A stretch of 64,000 nucleotides of DNA from Bartonella sp. B1099 (GTDB lineage Bacteria; Pseudomonadota; Alphaproteobacteria; Rhizobiales; Rhizobiaceae), in NCBI RefSeq assembly GCF_944801835.1, contig NZ_CALYLN010000003.1:111997-175996 (forward strand). The letters run 5' to 3'. Shown here piece after piece: positions 28,732-38,562 of the stretch. Within the stretch, counting starts at the first letter, position 1, and each line of letters opens with the position of its first letter. The notes beneath the pieces were generated by a model. It worked only from the letters and a program-made list of their open reading frames with translations. It was not told the origin of the DNA and searched no databases. Made by a program: the position numbers and the translations under genes.

Positions 28732-29735
28732 GGTATCGAATTATTTTTTGCAAGTTGATGAGCGAGTTTGAGAGCAGCAATAAAGCTTTCAGGAGAGGCT
28801 ATGCCTTTATCAGCAATGTCAAAAGCAGTTCCGTGATCTGGAGATGTACGAATGAAAGGGAGACCTAAGGTGACATTAACGGTGGTATCAAAATCTAATG
28901 TTTTAACAGGGATAAGAGCTTGATCATGATACATGCAAAGGGCAACATCATATGTTTTTCTTGCGCGCTCATGAAACATTGTATCGGCAGGAAGCGGACC
29001 TATAATATTAAGTCCTTTCTTTTTAAGATATTCAAGAGCAGGTGCGATCACTTCAAACTCTTCTTTTCCCATTGCACCTTCTTCTCCAGCGTGAGGATTA
29101 AGACCAGCGACAGCGAGCCGAGGTGACGTTATTTTAAATCGTGTTTTTAAGTCATATTCAGTAATGAAGGCCGTTTGAATGATTAAATGACGAGTCAGCT
29201 GTGAGGGAACATCTTTGAATGGAATATGAACAGTTATTGGGACTGTTTTTAATTGAGGCCCAGCTAACATCATAACGGGATGATAAGATTTATGAAAAGC
29301 TTTATGGGCCAAATCGGCTAAAAATTCTGTATGACCTGGAAATTCAAATCCGGCATCATAAAGATTCTTTTTAGCAATAGGACAAGTAACCAATGCAGAA
29401 GCATGTCCATTTTGAATCAATTGAACACTGCGCTCAATAGCCTCAATGATTCCAGCGGCATTATTTGGAGAAGAAAAAACTAATTGATCACTTTGTTTAT
29501 TTCTTAAGGGTATGATGGGGAGAGCGTTTTGAAAATTTTTAACAGGATCGGTGTTTAAAACAGATTCAACCTCAACATCCATCTGTAAAAAACGAGCGCG
29601 TGAACAAATAACATCTGGATCAGCGATAAGCACAAAAGCCGGAATTTGACGGGTAACACGCAAATTCCATGCTTTTAGAGCTATTTCAGGACCAATACCG
29701 GCAGGATCACCACCACTAACAACAAGAGCTGTCAT
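28722..29735 (-). CDS. pdxA: 4-hydroxythreonine-4-phosphate dehydrogenase
   Basis: PdxA oxidises 4-phosphohydroxy-threonine in the deoxyxylulose phosphate-dependent route to pyridoxal phosphate. The start [18 protein letters not shown] is diagnostic. Metal-binding histidines lie in [18 protein letters not shown] and [11 protein letters not shown]. The 337-residue length is normal. It overlaps surA by one base upstream and rsmA by ten downstream, the surA-pdxA-ksgA order also found in E. coli. Confidence 0.96.
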   Translation of the reverse strand: MTALVVSGGDPAGIGPEIALKAWNLRVTRQIPAFVLIADPDVICSRARFLQMDVEVESVLNTDPVKNFQNALPIIPLRNKQSDQLVFSSPNNAAGIIEAIERSVQLIQNGHASALVTCPIAKKNLYDAGFEFPGHTEFLADLAHKAFHKSYHPVMMLAGPQLKTVPITVHIPFKDVPSQLTRHLIIQTAFITEYDLKTRFKITSPRLAVAGLNPHAGEEGAMGKEEFEVIAPALEYLKKKGLNIIGPLPADTMFHERARKTYDVALCMYHDQALIPVKTLDFDTTVNVTLGLPFIRTSPDHGTAFDIADKGIASPESFIAALKLAHQLAKNNSIPCQ

Positions 29736-30703
29736 TATTGAATACGTGCTACGTGTCGCAGTTCTTCTAAATATTTTTCGCTTAATTCTTCAAGTTTTTT
29801 CGGGCTTCTTTTTTTATTATCTTGAAGAGAAAATATCAGCCGAGCGACGTAATCATCAGAAACTCTTTTTATTTTGCAAACAGCAATTGCTTCGATCCCA
29901 TCAGAGGTTTCTTGCAATTTTGTCATTTTTCCAGCAGGTGTGGCAAGAATAGCTTGCTCCCATGCACTAGGAAGTTGAGGCTCAAGAAACTTTCCTAAGT
30001 GGCGGATCGTAACGTCTAAAATACCTCTTGCTTGATTGTGAGCATTTGCACATCCACGGAAATGTGCGCGGAAATTGCTTGCTTCTCTTTGACGTCTTTC
30101 AAAAATTTCTGAACGACGATGTGCAGGAATAACAAAAACAATGCGCTGCAATGTATATTCATTGGTTGAAGGTTTAATACCACCATTATTTAATATTCTA
30201 CGCACAGCTTCTTGTTCGCTAACCATACCTGTTTGAGCTTGATAGCGCGCGCTTACAAGACGTCCCCATCCTATTTGTCCCCGGATATAATTTTTGAAAT
30301 GTTGCACAGTAATATCATTTTGGATCAGAATCTGATTGAGCTGATCAATCGTCATATTATTTTGCGTTGCAAAGTTCTCAAAAGCTCTATCAACTTCATC
30401 ATTGCTGACCTCAACATTACGGCGTTTTATTTCAATATTTTTTAGCTCTTCGTCGATAAGCTCTTTTCTAGCTTGTGCCACCAAATTGCCTTGCTTTTGT
30501 TGCAATCTGAGAAATGCAACACGCCTTTGTATATCATAATTTGTGATAGGATTGCCATTAACTGTAACAACAATAGCCGTCTGCGCAAAGGCTGACGGAA
30601 TCAGAAATTCATTTACGAGCAGGCTACTTACGCTCAAAGACGTAATATACAATAAAGCAAGAGCACGCTTTTTCAATTTATTCATGTAAATAAGCTTTCG
30701 CAT
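29735..30703 (-). CDS. surA: Periplasmic chaperone/peptidyl-prolyl isomerase, SurA type
   Basis: The protein has an N-terminal signal peptide ending at SAFAQ (about residue 41) and a SurA N-terminal chaperone domain containing VNGNPITNYDIQRRVAFL. A parvulin-like region follows that is weakly conserved, with the cysteine-containing FRGCANAH instead of a clear isomerase signature. The role is inferred as folding of outer-membrane beta-barrels such as LptD encoded next to it. The length of 322 suggests one parvulin domain rather than the two of E. coli SurA. The start could be ATG 30685 (MNKLKKRA); neither start has a strong ribosome site. Confidence 0.88.
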   Translation of the reverse strand: MRKLIYMNKLKKRALALLYITSLSVSSLLVNEFLIPSAFAQTAIVVTVNGNPITNYDIQRRVAFLRLQQKQGNLVAQARKELIDEELKNIEIKRRNVEVSNDEVDRAFENFATQNNMTIDQLNQILIQNDITVQHFKNYIRGQIGWGRLVSARYQAQTGMVSEQEAVRRILNNGGIKPSTNEYTLQRIVFVIPAHRRSEIFERRQREASNFRAHFRGCANAHNQARGILDVTIRHLGKFLEPQLPSAWEQAILATPAGKMTKLQETSDGIEAIAVCKIKRVSDDYVARLIFSLQDNKKRSPKKLEELSEKYLEELRHVARIQ

Positions 30704-30801
30704 TGTTTATTAATTCTCATCAATAACTTAAACTATACGCTTTCTTTTATAAAAACAATAATAAGTTAAATCACTTATACATTCTCTTTATAAATTTGAA
30801 T

Positions 30802-33156
30802 CTATTTTTTTCCGATATCTGCGATTGTACGCAATGAAAGAGAGAAATTAAAGTTCTGCAAAGGTGTTTTTCTTCCCGGATTCATTACCTGTTGATAACC
30901 GAATGTTACCCCGAAACATTCATCGGCATAATTCAAGCTAATTCCTCGTTTTATAAATGTGCCAGATACGAGATCATAACCGGCGTTGCTATTAATGGAC
31001 CAATAGTCTGCCAGTTTTAAGCCTGTTTGAAAAGAAATTTCTTGGCGCTCTTGTGGATATTCGTAATTCGGTTGGCTTGCGATATAAGCATATTGTACAG
31101 AGGCCCAAAAATTTTTCCACATTTGTGATGCTTCAATTTCACTACGGCGGATTTTTCCTGTTTTTTTGTCAAAGCGTCCACGCGTTTCTAAGGAAAAACC
31201 GTTTTTATGGGTCGCACCAAACATTGCAACATAGTCTGAACGTTTTGCTTCTAAGCTAGAATGAATACCGGCGTTAACAAAGTCCTTTTCTGCAAAAGAA
31301 TTCTTTCCTGCCAGATGAAAGGATTGTCCAATAAGACCATAAAGAGACCAATTGTCATTAAAGTTTCCAGAATATCTTAGACCTATATTGGCTCTTGTCC
31401 CACCTTCTACACGATCATAACCAGAAAATTTATTTCGTTGAAAAAGAGTGGTTGCATCAAAGACAAAGCTTTGTGCATCTTCATTCGGAAGTTGTCCGAT
31501 ATATTGTTCATTATTGCGTATAAAAATTTGTGCGGTTGGTTCTATAATATGTGTAGAATGAGCAGCTGTAATAAGGAAGGGATAACGTGCTTCCAATCCT
31601 GCTGTTGCTATGCCACGAATTTTTGAGCTGCGAATTGCGGATAAGGCATTGTTTTCTCTAGAAGCAGCATAATTTTCTTGTCCATTGATTGTAAGGATAT
31701 CAGCCCGTAGAGAGAGAAGGGGGGTTAATATGAGGCCATTGTGCATGTTAAAGCGCTTTTTCCACTCAAGCTCATTTGTTAAACGCAAACTATTTCCAGC
31801 CATACCAGAAAGTCGTACAGTGTTGAGAGGATTTTTGTTCCAGTCGGGTGAACTGAAGTCGGCATGACGACGGTAAATTGATTGTATATTGCTATGGAAG
31901 GTAAGCTTTCCATTATAAATGGGCTCATCTGGTGTAAAAGAATAATCGATACGTGGTAGAACCCATGCTTGTTGAAAGTGACGTTCATAATGGGGATCGT
32001 TCAATATCGAATCTTGAATTTTAAAATGATAAAAACGCATGTCAAAATAGTTTTTTCCTGCAAGACCATTCAGATAGATCTGAGAAAGTTGTGTAGGATT
32101 GCTATAGTTTTCAAGCTTGTAGGCACGACTAAAATGCCGATCAGATTGTGCAAGAATATCCCATCCATAAGTCCAGTATGAATTAATACGAAAGTCCCCC
32201 TTTGTCGCCAGCATATAACGGTTTTTATGCTGTGCATCAATCGTATCCCTGTCAAATCTATGCGGTTTCATTTGATAGATATGAGCAAAGCGAATGTTAT
32301 AACGGCCCATTTTAAAACGCTGACGCCATTCCCCTTCGGTTAAAAGCCCTTGTTGAGTATAAACTGTAGAAGAAAGTGTAAAATCATAATGGGGAGCGAG
32401 ATTCCAGAAATAAGAATTCTTTATCCCCATACCGAGATAATCAGTATAGAAAAAATGAGGCGTAAGTAGACCGCTAGCACGCCTGACAGTTGGATCATAG
32501 AGCTCAAAATTTGGAAATTTTATAATTGGGACACCAAAAACTTCAAAACTGCTATTTTCAAACCGAATTTTTTTAACGCTATTATTCCATATAATCTTTC
32601 TGGCTTTAATTTTCCATAGAACCTCTCTATCTGGTTTATAAGAGCAAGGTTCACAGGCTGTATAGGTTGCATTTTCAAAGATTGTTACCTGATTGTTTTG
32701 GCGTATAGCATTTTGAGCGGCAAAGTGCACATTGTTGGCTGTATCAATACGCAAAGCGTTTACAAATCCCTCGCCAAGATCTTTAGTCATATCAATTTGA
32801 TTAGAATAAATTTTATTCCCATCTTTTTGAGTAATTTCAACGTTTCCTTGTGCAATAAGCCGCCCTGTTTTTTGGTTGTAAATGATTTTTTGAGCCACAA
32901 CTTTATTGCCGTCATATTCAACTTGGACATTCCCTTGTGCAGAAACAGTGTTTTCATCACGATTGTAGATGAGTTCATCCGCAGAGAGCAAAAGAGGGCG
33001 CTCCGAGTTTTGAATGCGACTTTGAGGAGGAGACATAGGACTTTGCGCGTATGCACAATAAGGCAATGTTCCCCCTAAAATAACCGCCATAACACTTCTA
33101 AAAGCGAGAGCACTTAATTTTGTTAAAATGATTTTCTTACGCGTTAATGCTTTCAC
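30802..33156 (-). CDS. lptD: LPS-assembly protein LptD
   Basis: LptD is the outer-membrane barrel that inserts lipopolysaccharide into the outer leaflet. A signal peptide ends near CAYAQ (about residue 38). The N-terminal OstA jelly-roll (SADELIYNRDENTVSAQG, then GRLIAQGNVEITQKDG) is followed by the large barrel with repeating aromatic strands. Cysteines occur in the TACEPC stretch of the N-terminal part and near the C-terminus (DECFG), which could form the essential disulfide. The 784-residue length is normal for alphaproteobacteria. It is between lptG and surA, functionally consistent. Confidence 0.95.
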   Translation of the reverse strand: MKALTRKKIILTKLSALAFRSVMAVILGGTLPYCAYAQSPMSPPQSRIQNSERPLLLSADELIYNRDENTVSAQGNVQVEYDGNKVVAQKIIYNQKTGRLIAQGNVEITQKDGNKIYSNQIDMTKDLGEGFVNALRIDTANNVHFAAQNAIRQNNQVTIFENATYTACEPCSYKPDREVLWKIKARKIIWNNSVKKIRFENSSFEVFGVPIIKFPNFELYDPTVRRASGLLTPHFFYTDYLGMGIKNSYFWNLAPHYDFTLSSTVYTQQGLLTEGEWRQRFKMGRYNIRFAHIYQMKPHRFDRDTIDAQHKNRYMLATKGDFRINSYWTYGWDILAQSDRHFSRAYKLENYSNPTQLSQIYLNGLAGKNYFDMRFYHFKIQDSILNDPHYERHFQQAWVLPRIDYSFTPDEPIYNGKLTFHSNIQSIYRRHADFSSPDWNKNPLNTVRLSGMAGNSLRLTNELEWKKRFNMHNGLILTPLLSLRADILTINGQENYAASRENNALSAIRSSKIRGIATAGLEARYPFLITAAHSTHIIEPTAQIFIRNNEQYIGQLPNEDAQSFVFDATTLFQRNKFSGYDRVEGGTRANIGLRYSGNFNDNWSLYGLIGQSFHLAGKNSFAEKDFVNAGIHSSLEAKRSDYVAMFGATHKNGFSLETRGRFDKKTGKIRRSEIEASQMWKNFWASVQYAYIASQPNYEYPQERQEISFQTGLKLADYWSINSNAGYDLVSGTFIKRGISLNYADECFGVTFGYQQVMNPGRKTPLQNFNFSLSLRTIADIGKK

Positions 33157-34248
33157 TTAGCCATCCTCTTTATGAAGTAAAAAAGAGATTCCCAAGAATA
33201 ATGCAATAACAACAGGTGTCCAAGCGGCAATAATTGGTGGAATATATCCAGCATTACCAAAAGCCTGAACGAGTACAGAAATAACATAAAGCATAAATCC
33301 AGCGATTACGCCACCAAGAATCAACGTTCTAGATTGCCCAAAACGGGTAAAATTTAAAGATACAGTTGCTGCAATGAGAGTCATTGCCACAAGTAATGCC
33401 GGTAAGGCAATCAAAGATTGCAAATACATATCAAAATTATTCGCAGAATAGCCAAATGAACGTGCGATCATAATTTTTTTAGGCAATTGGTAAAATGGAA
33501 TAGTTACGGGATTCACTAAACGTTCCGTTAAAAATTCAGGTTTTAGATTGGTTTTTATTTTCAACTCGGTAAATTTTTCAGGAGGATGTCCTATTTTATA
33601 GATTGTGCCATTTGTTAAGAACCAAGCGCCATTGGTCAAGGTTGCTTTTGGGGTGTTAATCCAATTTTTGACGGTTGCGTCATCTTTGTATTGTACAAAG
33701 GTTGCATCAAGAAGAGAAAGTCCTTGATCGGTAATCAATTTAGCGCCAATGGTTGTTCTGCCTAAATCTGTACGCTGTGTTAACCAGTGGATACGCGGAT
33801 TATGAAGAGATGTTAGGACATTATTATTGCGCCACTCAGTCATCATTTTTTCTGCTTGAGAAAATCCCCATGCAGCAAGTGGATTAATGAGAAAAATTGA
33901 AAATAATCCTAAAAGAAAAGCTCCAAAACAAGCAGGCATAAGAAATTGCCATGCAGAAACACCGATAGAGCGAGTAACCACAAGTTCAAGCTTTTTGTTA
34001 AGCGAGATAAGTGTTGTCATTGCAGAAAAGAGTGCAATAAAAGGGATAAGTTGTTGCATAATAAAAGGGATACGTAAAACAGAGAGGAGAAATGCATCTT
34101 TTACTGTATAATATGGAAGGGAAGGTAGCCTCCCAGAATTTTCTGTAAAATCGATTAAAAGAGCAAGGACCAAAATGCCCCCCAAAAAATAACACGTTAT
34201 TTTAAGGTAACGTATAAAAAAATAGCGTCCAAGTGTCCGTCCAATCAT
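33157..34248 (-). CDS. lptG: LPS export ABC transporter permease LptG
   Basis: LptG forms with LptF the membrane part of the ABC transporter that extracts LPS from the inner membrane. Its 363 residues show two N-terminal helices, a periplasmic jelly-roll domain (about 125-260) and four C-terminal helices. The stretch LGRYFFIRYLK at the N-terminus and KKLELVVTRSIGVSAWQF (coupling helix) are family features. It starts inside the last codons of lptF (four-base overlap) and stops one base before lptD. Confidence 0.95.
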   Translation of the reverse strand: MIGRTLGRYFFIRYLKITCYFLGGILVLALLIDFTENSGRLPSLPYYTVKDAFLLSVLRIPFIMQQLIPFIALFSAMTTLISLNKKLELVVTRSIGVSAWQFLMPACFGAFLLGLFSIFLINPLAAWGFSQAEKMMTEWRNNNVLTSLHNPRIHWLTQRTDLGRTTIGAKLITDQGLSLLDATFVQYKDDATVKNWINTPKATLTNGAWFLTNGTIYKIGHPPEKFTELKIKTNLKPEFLTERLVNPVTIPFYQLPKKIMIARSFGYSANNFDMYLQSLIALPALLVAMTLIAATVSLNFTRFGQSRTLILGGVIAGFMLYVISVLVQAFGNAGYIPPIIAAWTPVVIALFLGISFLLHKEDG

Positions 34249-35435
34249 GATATTTTATCCGGAGAATCTTGAGGTTTTTTATGTTCAAATTTGTTCACTA
34301 CTTTTTGAAAAATGATTTGAAGTACCTCATTAAATTTTGCAGGGAGTCCAATTTTATGATTCGTTAAAAGTATAAAAAAGACGAATATACTTGTTCCTAT
34401 AGGCGTAATATAAAGGAGAGGAATATATGCAAGATCGTTCTTTGCTTTTTCGGCGAAAAAATACCCTATCCAATAGACCAGAAAAGAAAAAGCAATCGCT
34501 AAGAAATTTGCTAAATGGCGTGCTTGTCGATGAGAGCATACATTTCCTGCCGCTGCTAATGCAATAAGTGAAAAAACGATTGGATAGAGCCATTGCGTTA
34601 GTCGGCGGTGAAACTCAGCTTTATATTGGAGCGGTTTTCGTTGATAGTAGGGATCTTTTGGGTCAGGGTTTTGTAAATAAGAAAGAGACCGATCTTTTGG
34701 ATAAAGAGTAGGTTTTTTATCACTAGGAATAAACTCCCCTAGGCTAAAGGTATATGCGCTAAATTGAACGATTGAAACGCTGTTATTTTGATGGTTGACC
34801 CTTTCTATTTCACCGTTATTGAGGATTAAAAAACGACCGTTTTGATTACTTATAATGGAGGCTTTTGTTGCATAATAAAAAAGATCAGTTTTAGGGTCAC
34901 GCTGATCGGCAATAAAAAGACGTTCAAGTGTTCCATTTGGATTTCGTTCGCCAATTTCTATGTAAAGATTATTGGCAAGTTTTTGAAAGCTCCCTTCACT
35001 AATGAACAGATTAATAAGATCAAAATGGGCATTTGCTAACATTTGTCGCATATGAAGACGCGCTTGAGGAACAACAAAATTAGCAATAGAAAAGGAGATA
35101 CATGATGCAACAATAGCAAGAAGGAGAATAGGTTTCCAAACAGTACTTTTAGGAAAACCAGAGGCATTGATGACAGCAAGTTCTGAGTCTTGATTCATTG
35201 CTGAAAGGGTGGTTGTAACTGCGATTACTAATGCAAATGGAATGACAAGAAAAATAACAGAAGGAACTAATGAAAGTGAAAACTGCAAGACTGTGAGGAG
35301 TGTCTGTTTACTTGTTGTGAGAAAGTTTATACGTGCAAGAATTTGCACCGTCCAACTAACACCCACTGCTGCAATCATGACAGAACTAAACAAAACAAAG
35401 ACACGCCTCAGGATGTAGAACTCAATAATACGCAT
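34245..35435 (-). CDS. lptF: LPS export ABC transporter permease LptF
   Basis: LptF is the partner of LptG. The N-terminus IIEFYILRRVFVLF with the following helix, the coupling region SAMNQDSELAVINASGFPKS, a periplasmic beta domain in the middle and C-terminal helices fit the YjgP/YjgQ family. The length of 396 is normal. It is the first gene of a leftward six-gene operon, lptF-lptG-lptD-surA-pdxA-rsmA, built almost without spaces, linking LPS export with outer-membrane protein folding. Confidence 0.95.
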   Translation of the reverse strand: MRIIEFYILRRVFVLFSSVMIAAVGVSWTVQILARINFLTTSKQTLLTVLQFSLSLVPSVIFLVIPFALVIAVTTTLSAMNQDSELAVINASGFPKSTVWKPILLLAIVASCISFSIANFVVPQARLHMRQMLANAHFDLINLFISEGSFQKLANNLYIEIGERNPNGTLERLFIADQRDPKTDLFYYATKASIISNQNGRFLILNNGEIERVNHQNNSVSIVQFSAYTFSLGEFIPSDKKPTLYPKDRSLSYLQNPDPKDPYYQRKPLQYKAEFHRRLTQWLYPIVFSLIALAAAGNVCSHRQARHLANFLAIAFSFLVYWIGYFFAEKAKNDLAYIPLLYITPIGTSIFVFFILLTNHKIGLPAKFNEVLQIIFQKVVNKFEHKKPQDSPDKIS

Positions 35436-35846
35436 AAAATGGAGAACACCCTCAGTCTTTAATTCGATAACAAATACTTTTACCGCTTTCGGTTAAAATG
35501 TAATAAAATTAAAAAAACACCCTTTCAGGGATTGGGCATTTTTAGCAAATAAACCATATAAAATTGCTCGTTAAATTCCCTTTAATTTTTCAACACATTA
35601 TATTTTATTTTCTACGATAGTCTACAAGGAATCTAAAAAATAACTTAAAAAACTTTTTTATTAACGTTGAAAATAAAAAAGTTTTATCTTTTAAAGGGGC
35701 TCTTAAAGATACAGGCAAAAAGATAATGCATCTCAATCGAAAAAGAGGTTTATATCTTGAACCGTTTCCTTTTATATAAGGGGTATAGAAGTTTCTCTAA
35801 AAAAGATGTTAGCTTTATTGGTAAAAAGTGATGAGGATTTGAGAGG
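35436..35846. other. Divergent promoter region, lptF / holC
   Basis: This is 411 bases, very AT-rich, with long A and T runs around 35500-35680. It must carry the promoter of the lptF operon. In related genomes pepA lies just upstream of holC; no trace of it was seen here. Confidence 0.55.
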
Positions 35847-36293
35847 TTGGACATTCTATTCTATCATTTGACGCAGTCAACGCTAAAAGATATTTTGCCA
35901 ACGCTTGTGGAGCGGGCATTGGCTCGTTTTGGTAAGGTAACCATACAATGTGTGAGTAAAGAACAACGTGATTCTATAGATATGCATTTATGGGTTTATG
36001 CTGATGAATCATTTATTGGACATGGAACAGAGTGTGATCAATATTCAAATTTTCAGCCTGTATTTCTGACTACAGGACAAGAAAATCCCAATGATTCAAA
36101 GATTCGTTTTCTCATAGAGGGAGCTGTTTGTTCGGATATTGATGTTTATCAGCGTCTTGTTGTGCTATTTGATGGTAGAAATGATGAGCAGTTGAATCTT
36201 GCTCGAGCACAGTGGAAAAAATATAAAATGGAAAATCATAATTTAACGTATTGGCAACAGACTGAAGATCGTCGTTGGGAAAAACAGCTCTAA
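35847..36293 (+). CDS. holC: DNA polymerase III chi subunit
   Basis: HolC (chi) links the clamp loader to single-strand binding protein. The protein of 148 residues begins MDILFYHLTQSTLKDILPTLVERAL, the usual HolC start, followed by CVSKEQRDSIDMHLW and a C-terminal WKKYKMENHNLTYW-type region. The start is a TTG at 35847; a nearby ATG at 35831 is out of frame. GAGAGG lies directly before the TTG and TGAGG about 12 bases before, so initiation may be weak. Its stop overlaps the next ATG as TAATG. Confidence 0.88.
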   Translation: MDILFYHLTQSTLKDILPTLVERALARFGKVTIQCVSKEQRDSIDMHLWVYADESFIGHGTECDQYSNFQPVFLTTGQENPNDSKIRFLIEGAVCSDIDVYQRLVVLFDGRNDEQLNLARAQWKKYKMENHNLTYWQQTEDRRWEKQL

Positions 36294-36472
36294 TGCGTCT
36301 CGTATCTTTTATTCTGTTTTTTATAGGGTTGGTAGGAATTGTAAATCCAGCACTTTTTATTGCGGAAGGATCAGGGGGAGGGCGTTGGGTCTTTGTTGTG
36401 ATTTTTCTTTTAGGTATGCTAAAGATATGGCCTATAATTAAAAAAATGAAACGGCATGATGATGATTATTGA
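36293..36472 (+). CDS. Small membrane protein of unknown function
   Basis: A 59-residue frame starts at the ATG that overlaps the holC stop (TAATG). It encodes two hydrophobic segments (residues 3-22 and 33-48) separated by a glycine-rich loop (AEGSGGGRW), then a basic tail KKMKRHDDDY. I do not recognise a named family. The coupling to holC and the clean membrane topology argue that it is translated. It overlaps the next small gene by 17 bases. Confidence 0.65.
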   Translation: MRLVSFILFFIGLVGIVNPALFIAEGSGGGRWVFVVIFLLGMLKIWPIIKKMKRHDDDY

Positions 36473-36725
36473 TCGAATTTTGCTTGTTTTATGGGCTGTA
36501 ATGTTGGCTTTTTTTTGCGTTTCGTGGTTAGGGACAACGCATATCCTATCAGGGATATTTGCTGTTGCTGATATGAGCAATATTGCGGATTTTTTATTTT
36601 TCTTTTTGAGTGCCTTGTTTGCGGGAATATTGTGGTGGCGTATACCACAACCCATGTCTTTTAAAATGAGACTGGCAGCATTTTTTCTGCCAGCCTTCAT
36701 TTGGTTCTTCGCTATTATATTTTAG
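36456..36725 (+). CDS. Small membrane protein of unknown function
   Basis: An 89-residue frame with three successive ATG codons at 36456, 36459 and 36462 overlaps the previous small gene by up to 17 bases. It has three hydrophobic segments (about 5-25, 44-62 and 69-88) and a motif WWRIPQPMSFKMR between the second and third. No family was recognised. Its stop overlaps the stop of the convergent MHS transporter gene. With the preceding gene it forms a holC-linked trio of unknown role. Confidence 0.6.
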   Translation: MMMIIDRILLVLWAVMLAFFCVSWLGTTHILSGIFAVADMSNIADFLFFFLSALFAGILWWRIPQPMSFKMRLAAFFLPAFIWFFAIIF

Positions 36726-38011
36726 TTGGATATTTCATCATCTGTAAATCCGACAAAGCAAATCAGTGAAACAAAAGAAGCAAAAAGCAAATAATAGCCG
36801 ATATAAGACGTATCAAAATGTTGCACTAAATATTCCGCAATATAAGGTGCGAGAGAAGCTCCTACGATACCAGATAAGTTGAAAGTAATAGAAGAGCCTG
36901 TGTATCGAATGGCTGTTGGGTATGGTGAAGCCAAAACAGCACCAAGAGGACTGTATATCATTCCCATGATAGACAAACCAATGACAGACATTGCAAGGAC
37001 TCCTATAACTCCAGAATTTAAGAAATAAGGAATTGCGAAAGAATAGATACCGGTGATGATTGTAATCCAAATCATCAAAGTTCTCCGTCTAATACGATCA
37101 GCAAGTCTTCCAGTAATGATCGTAAAAATTCCACAGAAAATAGCACCGACAATTTCAACTTGGAGAGCTTGATAATATGACAACTGCAAATGATTTGTTG
37201 AATAGCTTAACAAATATGCAGTAACCAAGTAAAACAAAACAAATGTTCCCATACCAGAAAATATTCCAAGAAATAAGATTCGTGGACATTTTAAAAAGAC
37301 ATCGATGATAGGAACTTTGACACGTTCTTTACTTTCAAGATTTTTTTTGAATTGAACAGTCTCATTGATTGAAAGACGAACCCATAATCCTATAATCATA
37401 AAAACAATTGAAGCAATGAAAGGGATGCGCCATCCCCAAGCGACAAGTGCATCATGATCAAGGAAGTATAACAGACCTAAATAAACAGCAATGGATAAAA
37501 ACAAACCGATAGGAACGCCCAATTGAGGAAACATTGCATACCAGCCTCGCTTTTCTGGAGGGGCATTTTCTGTTGCGAGCAAAACAGCTCCTCCCCATTC
37601 TCCTCCTAATCCCATTCCTTGTCCAATACGGCACAAGGTTAAGAGGAAAGGGGCAAACCACCCAGCGGTTTCATATGTGGGAAGAAAACCAATAATGACT
37701 GTTGAAAGCCCCATTGTGAGAAGAGAGGCGATAAGTGTTGCTTTTCTTCCAATTTTATCTCCAAAATGTCCAAAGATGATCGATCCAAAGGGCCGAGAAA
37801 AAAAAGCCGCTCCAAAGATCAGAAAAGATTGTAAAATGGCAATCTGATCATTTTGTGTTGGAAAAAACACATGAGGAAATATGAGCGCTGCGGCGGTGGC
37901 AAAGACATAGAAATCAAAGAATTCAATTGTTGGGCCAATAAGGCTTGCAAACAAAATGCGACGAGGGGAATTTCTGTTGCTTGTACCTTGCATTTCTAAG
38001 TTTATAGACAT
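36722..38011 (-). CDS. MFS transporter, metabolite:H+ symporter (MHS) family
   Basis: This protein has about twelve hydrophobic segments. The MHS subgroup (ShiA, ProP, KgtP) is shown by the start ASLIGPTIEFFDFYVFATAAALIFPHVFFP and the loop 2-3 motif FGHFGDKIGRK, with a related GRLADRIRRR at loop 8-9. The substrate cannot be read from sequence; shikimate, proline/betaine and dicarboxylates are possibilities. I chose ATG 38011 (MSINLEMQG, 429 residues), preceded by AAAGGGA, over an in-frame TTG at 38041. It is convergent with the small membrane gene. Confidence 0.88.
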   Translation of the reverse strand: MSINLEMQGTSNRNSPRRILFASLIGPTIEFFDFYVFATAAALIFPHVFFPTQNDQIAILQSFLIFGAAFFSRPFGSIIFGHFGDKIGRKATLIASLLTMGLSTVIIGFLPTYETAGWFAPFLLTLCRIGQGMGLGGEWGGAVLLATENAPPEKRGWYAMFPQLGVPIGLFLSIAVYLGLLYFLDHDALVAWGWRIPFIASIVFMIIGLWVRLSINETVQFKKNLESKERVKVPIIDVFLKCPRILFLGIFSGMGTFVLFYLVTAYLLSYSTNHLQLSYYQALQVEIVGAIFCGIFTIITGRLADRIRRRTLMIWITIITGIYSFAIPYFLNSGVIGVLAMSVIGLSIMGMIYSPLGAVLASPYPTAIRYTGSSITFNLSGIVGASLAPYIAEYLVQHFDTSYIGYYLLFASFVSLICFVGFTDDEISN

Positions 38012-38562
38012 GAATAGAATGTCCCTTTCAGTATATGACAAATCAAATATGAATTAATCAACTATAATTATAAAAATTTCAAATCAGTGTCGAGTCGATA
38101 TTATGATGTTTCTAATATATTCGAACAACGATGATGGACTGATGAATATCAATAAGTGTTTTTGGGATTATCAAAATTGAAGTGAATAGAGAAACTATTT
38201 TAAATGCTGTAGAAATGAAAATATGGGGACATAAAAGCTTCCCCCTCATTCACAGTGCTGTTTCCTTTAAAATTTAACCATTTTTATCTATTGAGGATCA
38301 ATCTTCTTCGTAGATTAGTGTTTCAAAAATATTGAAATTTTTTTTATGAATATAATTATAACACTTTTTAAGCGTATATATTAAAAATTAAATTTTTTAG
38401 TTGTGTATGCATTTTAAAAACACATGGTGTATATTTGATCTGTCAGAGCTTAATCATCGAATGCTTTATTATCTTAAAAAATAGGAGGTTGAGCCATTAC
38501 AGAATGTTGTTTTGGTCTATGCACTTTTTTCTAAATGGGGGATTTAAATTTGGAATGATGGA
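38012..38562. other. Promoter region upstream of the autotransporter island
   Basis: This is 551 bases between the MHS transporter start and the first autotransporter. Around 38409-38440 it shares a pattern with the upstream region of the third autotransporter (about 47705-47740): TGCATTT, then a T/A-rich stretch with TAAAAACACAT, then TG and TATA-like bases. This suggests a common promoter. No gene was seen. Confidence 0.5.

Noticed and set aside
30000..30140. SurA parvulin region considered as a broken domain
   Set aside because: The frame is continuous to the normal end and coupled to pdxA; the weak signature fits the divergent alphaproteobacterial members rather than a lesion.
32698..33078. 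126-codon rightward frame inside lptD
   Set aside because: It is the complementary strand of the lptD signal and N-terminal domain and has no own features.
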